Shown piece after piece: positions 8,343 through 18,017 of a DNA stretch of 64,000 nucleotides. Where the stretch lies: positions 2,728,001-2,792,000 of the forward strand of contig NZ_CP046973.1 in NCBI RefSeq assembly GCF_009792235.1, read 5' to 3'. The stretch is from Microcystis aeruginosa FD4. Lineage in GTDB: Bacteria; Cyanobacteriota; Cyanobacteriia; Cyanobacteriales; Microcystaceae. The notes under the pieces were generated by a model that was not told where the DNA came from, did no database searches, and saw nothing but the letters and a program-made list of their open reading frames with translations. The position numbers and the translations under genes were made by a program. Numbering within the stretch: the stretch's first letter is position 1; every line of letters begins with the position of its first letter.

Positions 8343-9962
8343 TTATTCGGTTACTGTCCACCAAGCGAGAGCAAAAGCTTGTTCTTTCTCATTAACTTGT
8401 TGACGATATTGAACCCGAATTTTATAGTTTCCAGAGATGGGTACAGGACAAAAAATATGCTCTAAACTATCACTATCACTCAGGGAAGCACAGGTGTATT
8501 TAGTATTATTATCCTCTTGAGCGGGTAAAAGATAAACATCTAAATTATTCAGTCCGCGATCTCGGAAACTTTCATCGAGATCATAGAGATTATTGCGATT
8601 AGTATCGATTAGTTCTACCAAACGATCCCAAGCTAAAGTTATCGAAACAAAACTATTAGCTTTTAATGGCTTCTCTAGGGCATAATCTTGATAACTATTA
8701 GCGGTAACTGTACCGTAATCCCAACCAATAGCAGGAATAGATTCTGTGGCTGACCATTGACCATTACTAAACTGTTGGTAGGCACGAAAAGTGTTAAGAT
8801 GTCCCGTCCCCATCTGCATATCTAAAGGAATTTTCGGGTCTTTATAAGCATCGGACTCTAACCAAGTTTTTTGGTCTTTAGTTAAGACTGTCCGTCTCAT
8901 ACCTAACCGTAAGCCATCACCCGTATCTTTAATTTTATCGGCAGCATTAAGCATCACTGCCTTCATCACTTGATGATGACGAGAATCGACACTCCAATGG
9001 GGATTTTTTTGATTAATTTGTTGATCGCCGTATTCTTGTAAAAGTGCCACCGATGCCGTAATATGAGGGGCGGCGAAACTGGTGCCACTAACAGTATTTA
9101 ATTTACCTTTGAGGTCATAAAGCTCTATTTTATTGCCGGGGGCAACTAAATTAATTGACCGCCGGGAACCATCATTAATTTCCCGTTTAATTAAACTGCG
9201 ACCAATACCCACTGGCAAAGCACTAATATTAGCAAAATCAACTTTAGTGAATTTTCCTTCTCTTTTGGCTGTATAAGCGGTAGTAATGCCGTTAAAATGA
9301 TCGGTGGGAATCGGAATTCCTCCCTTACCTTGATTACCTGCAATTACATAAAGAACATCATCAACTCGCGATGACCAATCAACACATTGAGTTAATAAAG
9401 CTTGACCATCTAATTTTGCTTCCTGTCGCTGATCTCTTTGCAAGGATTCCCCAAAACTAAAGTTAATCGCCCGCACATCACCGCTATTTTGTCGGGCAAT
9501 ATTTTGACTAGCAAGACATTCTTCCGGTTGTCCGCCGCGTCGCAAAGAACCCACCGCCCCCGAATATAATCTCGCTTTTGGGGCCACTCCGGGGATTTTT
9601 TTATCATCACTGACCATCACCGTTGCCACCATAGCGGCGTGATTATCTAGATAGGTGTTGGGTTTGGCAATTTGATCGCGAAAAAAAACACCAGCTAATT
9701 TATAGGGAGGCTGCCAAGCTGCCACTTTATCATAACCGAACTGAGCCGGTCGGCCGATTTCCACTTGACCGATGGCAATTTTTCGTCCTAATAAATTATA
9801 GGGTTCTGCCCGCAGGCGATCGGCATAAATTCCCTGTTCACCGATGGAATTAGAAAGAACTAGGGAAGGAAGCAGAATTATCGTTACTACTAACCCGACG
9901 ACAAACCAAAACCCTCTTTTCATCATCAGCAATCCTGCGGCGGTAAGGTGATATCGATCCAT
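8343..9962 (-). CDS. S8 (subtilisin-like) serine peptidase, exported
   Basis: The 539-residue protein has an N-terminal hydrophobic segment (about residues 18-37) consistent with a signal peptide or anchor, so it probably acts outside the plasma membrane. Subtilase landmarks are the His block (NHAAMVATV, His108), the oxyanion Asn (VIAGNQG, Asn210) and the Ser block (GTSFAAPH, Ser295). Where the catalytic Asp block normally reads D-T/S-G, this protein has IAIGQVEIG with Glu68. Whether Glu serves or another Asp is used is open. The C-terminal ~130 residues look beta-rich, like a P-domain-type or pre-peptidase domain. Start choice is uncertain, since MMKRGFWF at residues 13-14 would give a more usual signal peptide. 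Confidence 0.85.
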   Translation of the reverse strand: MDRYHLTAAGLLMMKRGFWFVVGLVVTIILLPSLVLSNSIGEQGIYADRLRAEPYNLLGRKIAIGQVEIGRPAQFGYDKVAAWQPPYKLAGVFFRDQIAKPNTYLDNHAAMVATVMVSDDKKIPGVAPKARLYSGAVGSLRRGGQPEECLASQNIARQNSGDVRAINFSFGESLQRDQRQEAKLDGQALLTQCVDWSSRVDDVLYVIAGNQGKGGIPIPTDHFNGITTAYTAKREGKFTKVDFANISALPVGIGRSLIKREINDGSRRSINLVAPGNKIELYDLKGKLNTVSGTSFAAPHITASVALLQEYGDQQINQKNPHWSVDSRHHQVMKAVMLNAADKIKDTGDGLRLGMRRTVLTKDQKTWLESDAYKDPKIPLDMQMGTGHLNTFRAYQQFSNGQWSATESIPAIGWDYGTVTANSYQDYALEKPLKANSFVSITLAWDRLVELIDTNRNNLYDLDESFRDRGLNNLDVYLLPAQEDNNTKYTCASLSDSDSLEHIFCPVPISGNYKIRVQYRQQVNEKEQAFALAWWTVTE

Positions 9963-10022
9963 TCTAAGACAGAAATCTCAGGAGTGAATCTCACTTATGC
10001 AGAAATACCGACAATCAGCAAT

Positions 10023-10120
10023 TATAGCGGTATGCAGTCGAATGAGGTATACTGCAACAAGCTATAAGTCAGTCTAGGCAAGACGATGGTCTGTATCTCA
10101 CTCAAGCGAATACCGCTATA
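10023..10120. mobile_element. 98-bp MITE with TATAGCGGTAT terminal repeats
   Basis: The ends TATAGCGGTAT (10023) and ATACCGCTATA (ending 10120) are exact inverted repeats, with further imperfect pairing inward to about 24 bp. The element overlaps the last codons of the cbiD-like remnant. A second element with the same TATAGCGGT core lies at 28192-28287. No coding capacity. Confidence 0.75.
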
Positions 10121-10362
10121 GGGGTATTTCTAGTTAAATCTAAATTGTCCCCCGGATCGCTGCGGGTGATAGCTAGGGCAGCATCGGGGTTAAGTCGGGC
10201 AACTTGTTCGATGACAATAGTAACGGCTTCTGGCGGTTCTAAAAGATTAAAAGTAACGGAATTTAGCTCATTTTCGCCGTGGAGATGCTGGAGAGATGCG
10301 ATCGCACTGGCACAGGCAAAAACCGGTAAAGTGTAACCCGAACGGGGTGGGGAGATAGACAT
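10102..10362 (-). pseudogene. cbiD: N-terminal remnant of cobalt-precorrin-5B C1-methyltransferase (CbiD)
   Basis: The 86-residue frame reads like the first part of CbiD, an enzyme of anaerobic cobalamin corrin-ring synthesis. SGYTLPVFACASAI matches the N-terminal TGYTTGACAAAA-type segment, and ALAITRSDPGDNLDLT matches the conserved DAGDDPDVT-type segment. CbiD is normally about 350-380 residues. Here the frame stops just after this segment, inside the MITE at 10023-10120, and no CbiD continuation follows on the far side. I read it as a truncated gene, possibly cut by the element or an associated deletion. It could still be translated as a short peptide. Family assignment rests on motif memory only. 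Confidence 0.6.
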
Positions 10363-10599
10363 GAATAGGGTCGATAGCCAATCAAATTAGCCGTGATCTG
10401 ATTATAGAACTAGGGGGCAACCGCTGCTATTTTTGATGATTGTAAGGACTTGCGTTTTGATAATGTACCATTTAGGGCTGGTCTGATTCTTCTACAGAGC
10501 GATTGTCTGGCTGGGATATTATTCCTACACAAGTCCCTTATCTTATCGAAAAAACTGCAATCTAATAGCTGATAACTGAAATCCCCAATACCCCAACCC

Positions 10600-11451
10600 C
10601 TAACCCCGATGCTGATTTAAAATAGCCATCATCTTTTGAGCGACCGCTGCTGTTTGTTCGAGCATGGCAAAATGACCACAATCGGATAACTCAATTACGT
10701 TGCTGCCAGTTTCAAACAAGGTATGAAAACTGGCCAGATGGTTAACGTACTTAACTTCCATAATCGTATCCTCTTTCCCCGCCAGAAAATAGACCGGTTG
10801 CGGGAGACGGGAGACAATCTGGGGTAAAAGATGAACTTCGCTGATAGTGGTGGTTTCCAAGAGTGACCCCAGGGCCGCTTGGTAATCGGCCCTGACAAAA
10901 TCAATCACTCGCTGTTTGCCCCATTTTTTACTTAGGGTTTGCTTGACCATCATCCGCGAGAATAAAAGATCAATAAAGGGAACACGGGGCAACCAAGGCG
11001 GTCTTCTCTGTAAAATCTGTCTTCCGGCTTCCCGAAATCGCTCAAATTCCTCCTTTAGATAGATGCCACCGCCAGCATTCATACAGATTACCCCTTTAAT
11101 GCGGTCAGGACAGATATCCGCGGCCCACAAAGCCACACTACCACCGAGGGAATGACCAACTAACCAAGCAGCATCGAGGTTTAAGCGGTTAAGAAGGGTA
11201 ATAACGTCTTGGGAGTAGGATTCAAGGTTATAACTGCTAGGAGGACTGTTAGAGGTGATTTTTTGGGAGTCGCCAAAGCCCCGAAGATCATAGACTAGAC
11301 AGGGATAATCCGGGGAGAGAATATCTACCAAAGGCTGCCAATAGTGACGACTCAGCAGCCAACCGTGTATAAAGACTAAAACCGGTTTATCCGCTCGGGG
11401 CGAAAATAACTCGTAACTGTGGGATACTCCCGATATGTCGATGGTCGGCAT
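10600..11451 (-). CDS. Alpha/beta-fold hydrolase
   Basis: The 283-residue single-domain hydrolase shows the oxyanion HGW motif (FIHGWLLS), the nucleophile elbow GHSLGG (Ser near residue 102), an acid candidate in AGKEDTIM and the catalytic His in CGHFAMLEQ near the C terminus. DLRGFGDS before the nucleophile is typical of esterases, haloperoxidase-like and epoxide-hydrolase-like members. No signal peptide is present, so it is likely cytoplasmic. It stands alone. Substrate unknown. Confidence 0.85.
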   Translation of the reverse strand: MPTIDISGVSHSYELFSPRADKPVLVFIHGWLLSRHYWQPLVDILSPDYPCLVYDLRGFGDSQKITSNSPPSSYNLESYSQDVITLLNRLNLDAAWLVGHSLGGSVALWAADICPDRIKGVICMNAGGGIYLKEEFERFREAGRQILQRRPPWLPRVPFIDLLFSRMMVKQTLSKKWGKQRVIDFVRADYQAALGSLLETTTISEVHLLPQIVSRLPQPVYFLAGKEDTIMEVKYVNHLASFHTLFETGSNVIELSDCGHFAMLEQTAAVAQKMMAILNQHRG

Positions 11452-11684
11452 ATAATCAATCTCAACCTAAAGTGAACCGTTGATAGGGGTTACTAGGGAA
11501 ACTTCTAGAGAAAAATAGGTGTATTGAGCCTTGTTTATAGAGCAAAATCAGGAAAGCTGAGGCTATTCCCCTGATAGCTGTTGACTCACTGCTATAGACA
11601 ATTTCAAAAGCTTCTACTTTAAAGTATAAAACACTGGAGATACTTTCCTAAAATAGGATGAAAACCCTAGACCAGGATTTATCT

Positions 11685-12137
11685 ATGAAATGCGATCGCT
11701 TTTTAACTCTTTCCCTAGTGTTAAGTCTGGGATTAGTTTTTCCCCCCTCTTTACCCGCTCAAAATCCCCCCGCTACCACCTTTCAACCGGGTCCTTGGCA
11801 GCCTGTTGCTAGGGTGAATATGAGTCGTCCCGTGGAGATTAAAATCATCAATCAAACCGATATTGATCTCAATTATGACCTATCGGCCAATATTAATTCT
11901 TCTCCTCAATTATTATCTCCGGGTACGGAGACAACCCTAAGAGGTTTCGTAATTCCGGCATATATTCTGATTAATCGGGCTAATACTGCTGCGGATCGCT
12001 ATTCTTCTAGTTTAATCTATGCCGTAGAGGTCAATGATGATAATTTAGTCACGATTACTGTCACCAAAGTTCCGGGGAGTACCCCTGGTTATACCACCTT
12101 TAACCTCAATCAACAGGGCGCTATTTATATTTACTAG
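11685..12137 (+). CDS. Small secreted protein of unknown function
   Basis: Starting at the internal ATG 11685 gives a 150-residue protein with a clean signal peptide (MKCDRFLTLSLVLSLGL, cleavage after about PSLPAQ). An upstream in-frame ATG at 11658 adds nine residues before the signal peptide and is less likely. The mature part is rich in Asn, Thr and Ile and looks beta-stranded (IKIINQTDIDLNYDL, YAVEVNDDNLVTITV). No enzyme motif is seen. It is probably a periplasmic or outer-membrane-associated small beta protein. It converges on the O-antigen-ligase-like gene with a 35-bp gap. Confidence 0.6.
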   Translation: MKCDRFLTLSLVLSLGLVFPPSLPAQNPPATTFQPGPWQPVARVNMSRPVEIKIINQTDIDLNYDLSANINSSPQLLSPGTETTLRGFVIPAYILINRANTAADRYSSSLIYAVEVNDDNLVTITVTKVPGSTPGYTTFNLNQQGAIYIY

Positions 12138-12172
12138 CTCTAGCTTAATCTGTTGTGGAGCCACCTCGATAA

Positions 12173-14653
12173 TTATCCCTGCACTTTCTTAATTAATTCC
12201 TCCCGCAGCGGTTGTAGGAGAGTATCGAATTCGGGGAAATAATCGGGAGTAGCAAACAGATTATTAAACCATGTAGTGACGGCAATATTATCGACCACGG
12301 GAGTAAAATCAAACGGTTGAACCCCATCGATATGACGACTATTTACCCCAAAACCTGCCCTTTGACGACGATATAGCCAAGGGGTTGCCTTTTCTCTTAA
12401 CCAGAGGTCAAAGTTAGCAGATTTGGCCATGGAATCGGCTAAATTTTTCTCTATCTCGGTCGGTAAAAAACTTTTTTGAGATTGTAACCATGCTTGTGCT
12501 AAAAGCTTCCCTCTTTCAGGGGGATTTAACCAAGCTTGTTTCAGTAAATCTACCCCGGGTAAGGGATTTTTTAGGGAGGGATTTAATAAAGCTTTTCCCA
12601 CTTCTCCCCCGGATTTTTGCCAATCTTGGGCTGCTTTCAGTTTATCCCCGCGCCACCAGGACAAACTCCCACGATAAAAATGCAGATTATTTTTCAAATT
12701 CTCAGAAGGGTTACTTTGCAAAAGCTGACTATAAATTGAATCAACCCTGTCTAACATTTTTGTGTATATTGGTTGTAGGCTGGGTAAACGCCAGAGGGGA
12801 CTGGTAATAAATAAAGGGTCACGCACAGCTTCTAAAGCAAAAGCTTCTATGGCTAAATCGGATTGATTTTGGGCTAGTAAACTGACAGCCAAACCCTGAA
12901 AAACTCCTCTTTTAGCGGGGATTAATTTTATTGATTCAATAAAGGATTTACTGGCTGCGCTGGGATTTTGCCTCAGTTGTAACCATCCCAGATTACTGTG
13001 GCCGAATTCTTGATAGGGAGAAACCTGATTTCCTACTTGAAAATATTTAATTCCCTCGTTTAAAGCCTGAGGATTATTGGTATTAATAGCTAAATCGCCT
13101 AAATTCCAACCTAATTGATAGGTATAATAGGGTTCCCAGGGTGCTAATTGATGGGCTTTAATCAGAGTATCGCGAAAAGGTGCGATCTTTTTTTCTGCCA
13201 AAAAATCGAAGCCATAACTAGAAAGTTGCCAAGCGCGATGAATAGGAAGTAACCAAATTATCATGACTAACACAATTCCCAATCCTGTAAAAAAGATAAC
13301 TTTTGGGGGAATAGCTACAAACTTAGTTTCTTTTCTGGGTAAGGAAGAAGTCAGACAAGCGAGGTAAATAGTTAAGGTTCCGGCAATGGCAATATTATCT
13401 AATTGATAATCGGTTAAACTCATTAATCCGTAGCCGAATAATCCTGTATAAACACAGGGCAGTAAAATTTGATCGCTGAAATTGTCAGGGGCAGGAGAAC
13501 GAAAAAAATGAAAAATCAGCACTATAACCAGTCCAATCCCTGCTAAAATGCCCCAAATACCTAATTCAGCAAATAATTGGGCGGGGGTGCTATGCAGTTG
13601 ATAAATTAATTCTGATGCCCTTCCCGCTATCAGGGGACGGTAGTGCTGATAAGTGATAGGAACATTGCCTAAACCAATCCCCGTCCAAAAATTTTCACTT
13701 CCCATCTGCCCACCGATAAGGGTATTAATCCAACGATAGGAAAATTCGTTATCTCCTCCTCCCTGTACTAGGGAAGTTATCACAGTTTTTAGACGATTAT
13801 TAGCGAAGATAACAAGCAATAAAAACAGCAAAGTTGCTAATCCTCCTAATCCTAACCAGAGTCGGGTAATTTGACTTCTAAAAATTAAAATTCCTAATCC
13901 TACCACACAAACCCCGATTAATCCTAGCCAACCACCCCGAGAACTGGTAGTGTAGAGATCGAGAATGCCTAAACCAAGACCGGTAAACCATAGCCAACGC
14001 TGCCAATTTTTAGCCAATATAGCTAATCCTAATAGTAAAGGTAAGGCAAGAACGAGAAAACCCGCCACATAATTCTGATGACCCAAGGGCGCCCAATTGC
14101 GTAACTCTAAGACTGAAAAATCAAAAGAAATCTCGACTCCATTTTGCTGTAATTCCCTAATCCTTGCTAATTCTGGTGATAAAGTTTGGCTTGTCCACAA
14201 AAAAAGACTGATAATAATAAAAGCCATACTAAGATAACCTTGAAAACTGAGGATAGCATAGCGTCGCTGGGGAGAATTATCAGTGATAATCCATTGATGC
14301 AGGGCGTATAAAGCGCAGATAATACCAATAGCTGCCCAACTATACCAGCGCGCTTGATTGGGAAAGGGGGAGAAAAGACTAGAAATAATTAATCCCAAGA
14401 CTATAATCCCAGTTATCAGATCAAAACCATTGCCCAAACCGGTCAAGCTTTTATGGTGCCAAATCTGGGATAATAACCATAAAATCGGACAGAGTAACCC
14501 GATTTGCCAGATAGCTACCCAAGGCCACTGTACCATGAGACTATGACTATCGGCCATCAGGGTAAAAATTGCGTAGAGAAAAGCAGTAAGCAGTAACCAC
14601 AGACGGGAAGTGGCAATATCGTTAGTAGTTTCAGTCATAGCGGGTGGGATCAA
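12173..14653 (-). CDS. O-antigen ligase / Wzy-like polytopic membrane protein with C-terminal TPR region
   Basis: The 826-residue protein has about a dozen hydrophobic helices in its first ~460 residues, then a soluble region with TPR-like repeats (for example SNLGWLQLRQNPSAA). The large loop between helices (about residues 300-345, ending YRPLIAGRASELIYQLHSTPAQLFAE) resembles the Wzy_C / WaaL family loop, which includes conserved Arg and His. Members join or polymerise lipid-linked glycans at the plasma membrane facing the periplasm, here perhaps exopolysaccharide or glycoprotein glycan. Cyanobacterial relatives with TPR tails are common. The acceptor is unknown. The start at 14653 has an in-frame alternative at MTETTND five codons later. 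Confidence 0.75.
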   Translation of the reverse strand: MIPPAMTETTNDIATSRLWLLLTAFLYAIFTLMADSHSLMVQWPWVAIWQIGLLCPILWLLSQIWHHKSLTGLGNGFDLITGIIVLGLIISSLFSPFPNQARWYSWAAIGIICALYALHQWIITDNSPQRRYAILSFQGYLSMAFIIISLFLWTSQTLSPELARIRELQQNGVEISFDFSVLELRNWAPLGHQNYVAGFLVLALPLLLGLAILAKNWQRWLWFTGLGLGILDLYTTSSRGGWLGLIGVCVVGLGILIFRSQITRLWLGLGGLATLLFLLLVIFANNRLKTVITSLVQGGGDNEFSYRWINTLIGGQMGSENFWTGIGLGNVPITYQHYRPLIAGRASELIYQLHSTPAQLFAELGIWGILAGIGLVIVLIFHFFRSPAPDNFSDQILLPCVYTGLFGYGLMSLTDYQLDNIAIAGTLTIYLACLTSSLPRKETKFVAIPPKVIFFTGLGIVLVMIIWLLPIHRAWQLSSYGFDFLAEKKIAPFRDTLIKAHQLAPWEPYYTYQLGWNLGDLAINTNNPQALNEGIKYFQVGNQVSPYQEFGHSNLGWLQLRQNPSAASKSFIESIKLIPAKRGVFQGLAVSLLAQNQSDLAIEAFALEAVRDPLFITSPLWRLPSLQPIYTKMLDRVDSIYSQLLQSNPSENLKNNLHFYRGSLSWWRGDKLKAAQDWQKSGGEVGKALLNPSLKNPLPGVDLLKQAWLNPPERGKLLAQAWLQSQKSFLPTEIEKNLADSMAKSANFDLWLREKATPWLYRRQRAGFGVNSRHIDGVQPFDFTPVVDNIAVTTWFNNLFATPDYFPEFDTLLQPLREELIKKVQG

Positions 14654-14797
14654 GGATTAAAATTAATAAGTTATCTCAATTATTGTCTATCGAAAACCAC
14701 CTCAGCCAGTTTCTTGGTTTAAATTAGTGATAGTTAAGTCAATAGAGTTAGGATTCTTGTTCTTACTATTCCCCAATGATGGTTAGAAATTAAATAG

Positions 14798-16354
14798 ATG
14801 TTTAATCAATTTCCGCGACGACAATTTCTCTATCTAACGGGGGGATTGACTGTCACCTTAGCAAGTAATAATGGGTTAAAAGCCGAAATATTGCCAAAAA
14901 AAATAGAAATAGAGGCTTTTAGCCCCGATGGTCAACCTTTAAATAAAAAAGCCCTCAATCAACTCTATTTTCTCACCCTTGCTGCCCAACCTTTACCAAA
15001 TCCCCCCCGCAATCTGGAGGAGGGAAAATTATTTTCTTCCCTTCCCCTCTCCCCTGTAGCGATAACTCTTAAGTTACCGGTGAAGGGTTTCGGGGAAATG
15101 TTCCTAGAGGCAGATAATCGGGGTTTCGGTTACTCTGCAGCTGATTTTCCCTTAAATTTTAATTTAGCTGCCGCTGACTCCCATTTTTATCGGGTTAAAC
15201 AGTCTCTCGAAGTCTGGCAGCAACAGGGTGGGCAATTTTCCCCCGCTATTTGGCAACGTCTGGAAACAGCGAAAAGCTATCTCGATTTAGCCAAAGCCAG
15301 CGATAATAATAGAGAAAGGGTGCAATACTGTGATCAAAGCTTAACTGAGAGTCTCTGGGCGGGTGAAATGGCAGTTATCAGTAAAGCAACCCAAATTATC
15401 GCTCAAAATCCGCCACAACCAGACTTTCTCTTTGGTTGTAATTTTTTTGGCTACCCCCAACAGGGAGAAAAATACCAAGAATTATTGCAAGCAGTCTTTA
15501 ATTTTGCAACAATACCCTTTTATTGGCGATATTTTCAGCAAAATGAGACGGATAAACGAGTTGATTGGCTACTTAATCACAATATTATCCCCAAAGGTCA
15601 TCCTCTCGTCTGGTTTCATCCCGTGGGCATTCCCGACTCGATTCGCGATCAACCCTTTGCAGAGATTAAAAAATTAGTAGCAACGCGAGTTAGGGAAGTT
15701 ACGGCATATTATCGCCGAAAAATCAGCTATTTTGACGTGATTAACGAGGCTAACGGCATTAAATGGGCAAATGATTTAAATTTCTCCCTCAACCAGTTGA
15801 TCGAATTAACCGAGATTGCCTGTCAAGAATCCCGTCGCGGCAATCCGCAAGTGTATAGAATTGTTAATAGTTGTTGCACTTGGGGCGAAAATGTGGCATA
15901 CCATCAACCGCCCCAACATAGTCCTTTAGAATATCTGCAAACTTGTCTAGAGGCGGGTATTGAATTTGAGGCGATCGGACTACAATTATATTATCCTGAT
16001 CGAGATTTATTCGAGATCGATCGACAATTGGAACGTTTTAGTCAATTAGGAAAACCAATTCATATCACGGAATTAGGCATTTCTTCCGCCACCACCGTCG
16101 ATGAATTATCCTATTTAAAGGAACCCCTAGGACGATGGCGCAGTGACTGGAGTGAGGCAATCCAAGCCGATTGGGTGGAACAATTCTACACCCTTTGTTA
16201 TAGTAAATCCTATATCAAAGCAATTAGTTGGTGGGATTTAACCGATAACGGTAATTTCTGGCCTCACGGAGGTTTAGTTAATAGGGATCTAACTCCGAAA
16301 TTAGCCTACAAAAAGTTAAAAAATCTCCTACAAATCTGGCGAGGACAAGCATGA
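14798..16354 (+). CDS. GH10 endo-1,4-beta-xylanase-like glycosidase
   Basis: The 518-residue protein has a Tat-like N terminus (PRRQFLYLTGGLTV) and should be exported. The C-terminal two thirds is a GH10 (beta/alpha)8 barrel: GHPLVWFHP, the acid/base Glu in DVINEANG (about residue 313), and the nucleophile Glu in ITELGIS (about residue 427), with WWDLTDN near the end. The N-terminal ~170 residues contain a beta-rich region of unclear function. GH10 enzymes cut beta-1,4-xylans and related glycans. In a cyanobacterium the target might be its own sheath polysaccharide, which is inference. Its stop overlaps the start of the next gene by four bases (ATGA), so the two are co-translated. Confidence 0.88.
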   Translation: MFNQFPRRQFLYLTGGLTVTLASNNGLKAEILPKKIEIEAFSPDGQPLNKKALNQLYFLTLAAQPLPNPPRNLEEGKLFSSLPLSPVAITLKLPVKGFGEMFLEADNRGFGYSAADFPLNFNLAAADSHFYRVKQSLEVWQQQGGQFSPAIWQRLETAKSYLDLAKASDNNRERVQYCDQSLTESLWAGEMAVISKATQIIAQNPPQPDFLFGCNFFGYPQQGEKYQELLQAVFNFATIPFYWRYFQQNETDKRVDWLLNHNIIPKGHPLVWFHPVGIPDSIRDQPFAEIKKLVATRVREVTAYYRRKISYFDVINEANGIKWANDLNFSLNQLIELTEIACQESRRGNPQVYRIVNSCCTWGENVAYHQPPQHSPLEYLQTCLEAGIEFEAIGLQLYYPDRDLFEIDRQLERFSQLGKPIHITELGISSATTVDELSYLKEPLGRWRSDWSEAIQADWVEQFYTLCYSKSYIKAISWWDLTDNGNFWPHGGLVNRDLTPKLAYKKLKNLLQIWRGQA

Positions 16355-16623
16355 ATACAATCAGTAATTTTTTAGCTAGTGCTATTGTCGGCGGCTGGAT
16401 TATGACCATGGCAGTTTTTGCTATCCAAAATATCCAACCAGTTTCTTTAAAGTTTCTACAATTTGAGTCAATTAAAGTACCTATCGGCATTTTATTGGCT
16501 TTTTCTTTGGGAATGGGATTTTTTATCGCCGCAGTTATTCCCACTTTTTTTAGAAAGTCGAAAAAATCTCCTCGCAGTCGCTTTTCTCCCCCACAATCAG
16601 GGTTAGACGAGTTTGATTTTTAA
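16351..16623 (+). CDS. LapA/DUF1049-like small membrane protein
   Basis: A 90-residue protein with two hydrophobic helices (about residues 7-25 and 44-67) separated by NIQPVSLKFLQFESIKVPIG. This matches the DUF1049/LapA layout (FAxQNxxxVxLxFL, then a helix). It ends in a basic, Ser-rich tail. E. coli LapA/LapB relatives act in lipopolysaccharide assembly control. The cyanobacterial role is not established. It overlaps the GH10 gene by ATGA. Confidence 0.7.
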   Translation: MNTISNFLASAIVGGWIMTMAVFAIQNIQPVSLKFLQFESIKVPIGILLAFSLGMGFFIAAVIPTFFRKSKKSPRSRFSPPQSGLDEFDF

Positions 16624-16624
16624 A

Positions 16625-16740
16625 TAGGATTTGCTGAATAAACCGAAAAACCCCGTTGGATAAGACTTTAGAGCTAGTCATGGAAGTGAGCAGGGGGAAA
16701 ATTTAGGCACTTTTCCCTAGCTAATTGACCACGGCTCAAC
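16625..16740 (+). repeat. Dispersed intergenic repeat, member 1
   Basis: This AT-rich stretch resembles, in inverted orientation, the sequence at 24240-24372. Shared pieces include CAGGGGGAAAA against TTTTCCCCCTG, and GCTGAATAAA with AAGACTTT against their complements. No coding potential. It is probably an old MITE or repeat family of this genome. Confidence 0.5.
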
Positions 16741-16840
16741 TGAGCATCGCCGAACGTCCGAAGTTTCACGGCCGAAGCCTTTTGCCTCTCCTCATAACTA
16801 GCCTATACTCAACGGATTTAGTATTACTCCTAATGAAGAA

Positions 16841-17278
16841 CTATTTTTCAGCCGGGGGAAACCAATTATCATCTAATGTTTGTTCGAGGGATATATGAGC
16901 GTCTGAATTGAGGGAAAAAAGCTGAGAAACCGATTTAATCGTCACTGGATAAACCTTATCATACATAGCAGCTAATTCTGGCCGTAAGCTGGGACTGTCT
17001 TCTAAACGATGCTGAATTTGTGCGCGAAAATTGACTATTTCTGCCGCCCAATGATTACCTGACCGTTTTTTTTCTTCTTGCCAATAAGCCAGCTTTAAAA
17101 GATGTTCGATAAGACGGGTTAACAGACTCATTAAAGCTCGTCTATCACTTTTTCCCATACTCTCGATTTCTTCAATTAAATTATCCCAATCCACCTGCTC
17201 AAAATTACGCTCTCGTAACTGTTTTACCGTCTCTTTTAGCCATTGATTATAATCAGTTTCGTAGGCAGTTGATGACAT
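16841..17278 (-). CDS. DUF29 family protein
   Basis: From ATG 17278 the protein is 145 residues and starts MSSTAYETDYNQWL. AGAGGTCTT stands just upstream as a ribosome binding site, so this start is preferred to the one seven codons earlier. YETDYNQWL, a central WDNLIEEIESMG and the HLLKLAYW helix are the standard DUF29 pattern. The family is very common and multicopy in cyanobacteria. Its fold is helical and its function is unknown. No partner gene is evident. Confidence 0.85.
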   Translation of the reverse strand: MSSTAYETDYNQWLKETVKQLRERNFEQVDWDNLIEEIESMGKSDRRALMSLLTRLIEHLLKLAYWQEEKKRSGNHWAAEIVNFRAQIQHRLEDSPSLRPELAAMYDKVYPVTIKSVSQLFSLNSDAHISLEQTLDDNWFPPAEK

Positions 17279-17759
17279 AAGACCTCTTGTAAAAATCAAA
17301 AATTGTTGTTGGGGTTAGGAGTCAGTAGCCAGTAGTCTCCGAGTCAGGAGAATTAAGAATGAATAATAATTAATTAAATGGTCTATTTACAGATTTTATG
17401 CAATTTAATCCTTATTTTTGCCGTTTTTGACCACTGAAAAATTAATTATGCAAGAGGGTTATAATTTAACTCTCCATATAAAATTACTTAGGACTGGCTG
17501 CATAAATCTACTTTTGTTGGAGAGGAGAATTACGGTCAGTAAATTCTAGCCAATATACTCCATCCCCGTCTATTAAGAAATATTACAATAAACATGAGTA
17601 GATTGAGAAAGGTTAATGAGTTTATCCATTGACGGATAAAAGTTTTCGGGCATTACAGTACATATGTATAGTAAAAGTTCAGACATATAGAACAACTGGC
17701 GATTACGATTCACGACGGTTGTAGTAATGTATAATGTAATGTATATACTTAAACTGGCT
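17279..17759. other. Intergenic region before vapBC
   Basis: AT-rich, with no supported gene. It contains a short palindrome GTATATAC at 17741-17748 just before the antitoxin start, and TATAAT at 17730-17735. Either could belong to the autoregulated toxin-antitoxin promoter, but no convincing -35 box is seen. Confidence 0.4.
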
Positions 17760-18017
17760 ATGGTCAGCAAAATCCGCAAGCAAATTTATATCGAAGCCGA
17801 GCAGAATAATTTACTAAAAGAGAAAGCCCGACAGACGGGACTGAGCGAGGCCGAGATCATCCGACAGGCGATCGACCGACACATAATTTCCGTCAAATCT
17901 ATCACCCCGAACTTGAGCGCTTGGGAGCGAGAAAAGGCCTTTATCGCCAGTCTAGAAAACCGCCCATCACAACCGGGTAAAAGGGATTGGCAAAGGGAGG
18001 ACCTCTATGAACGATAG
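17760..18017 (+). CDS. VapB-like ribbon-helix-helix antitoxin
   Basis: From ATG 17760 the product is 85 residues: an RHH/CopG-type N-terminal DNA-binding domain (KIRKQIYIEAEQNNLLKEKA, then GLSEAEIIRQAID) and a flexible C-terminal tail expected to wrap the toxin. It overlaps the toxin start by 11 bases, typical of type II toxin-antitoxin operons in which the antitoxin represses its own promoter. An upstream ATG at 17727 would add 11 residues ahead of the conserved fold and is less likely. Confidence 0.8.
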   Translation: MVSKIRKQIYIEAEQNNLLKEKARQTGLSEAEIIRQAIDRHIISVKSITPNLSAWEREKAFIASLENRPSQPGKRDWQREDLYER

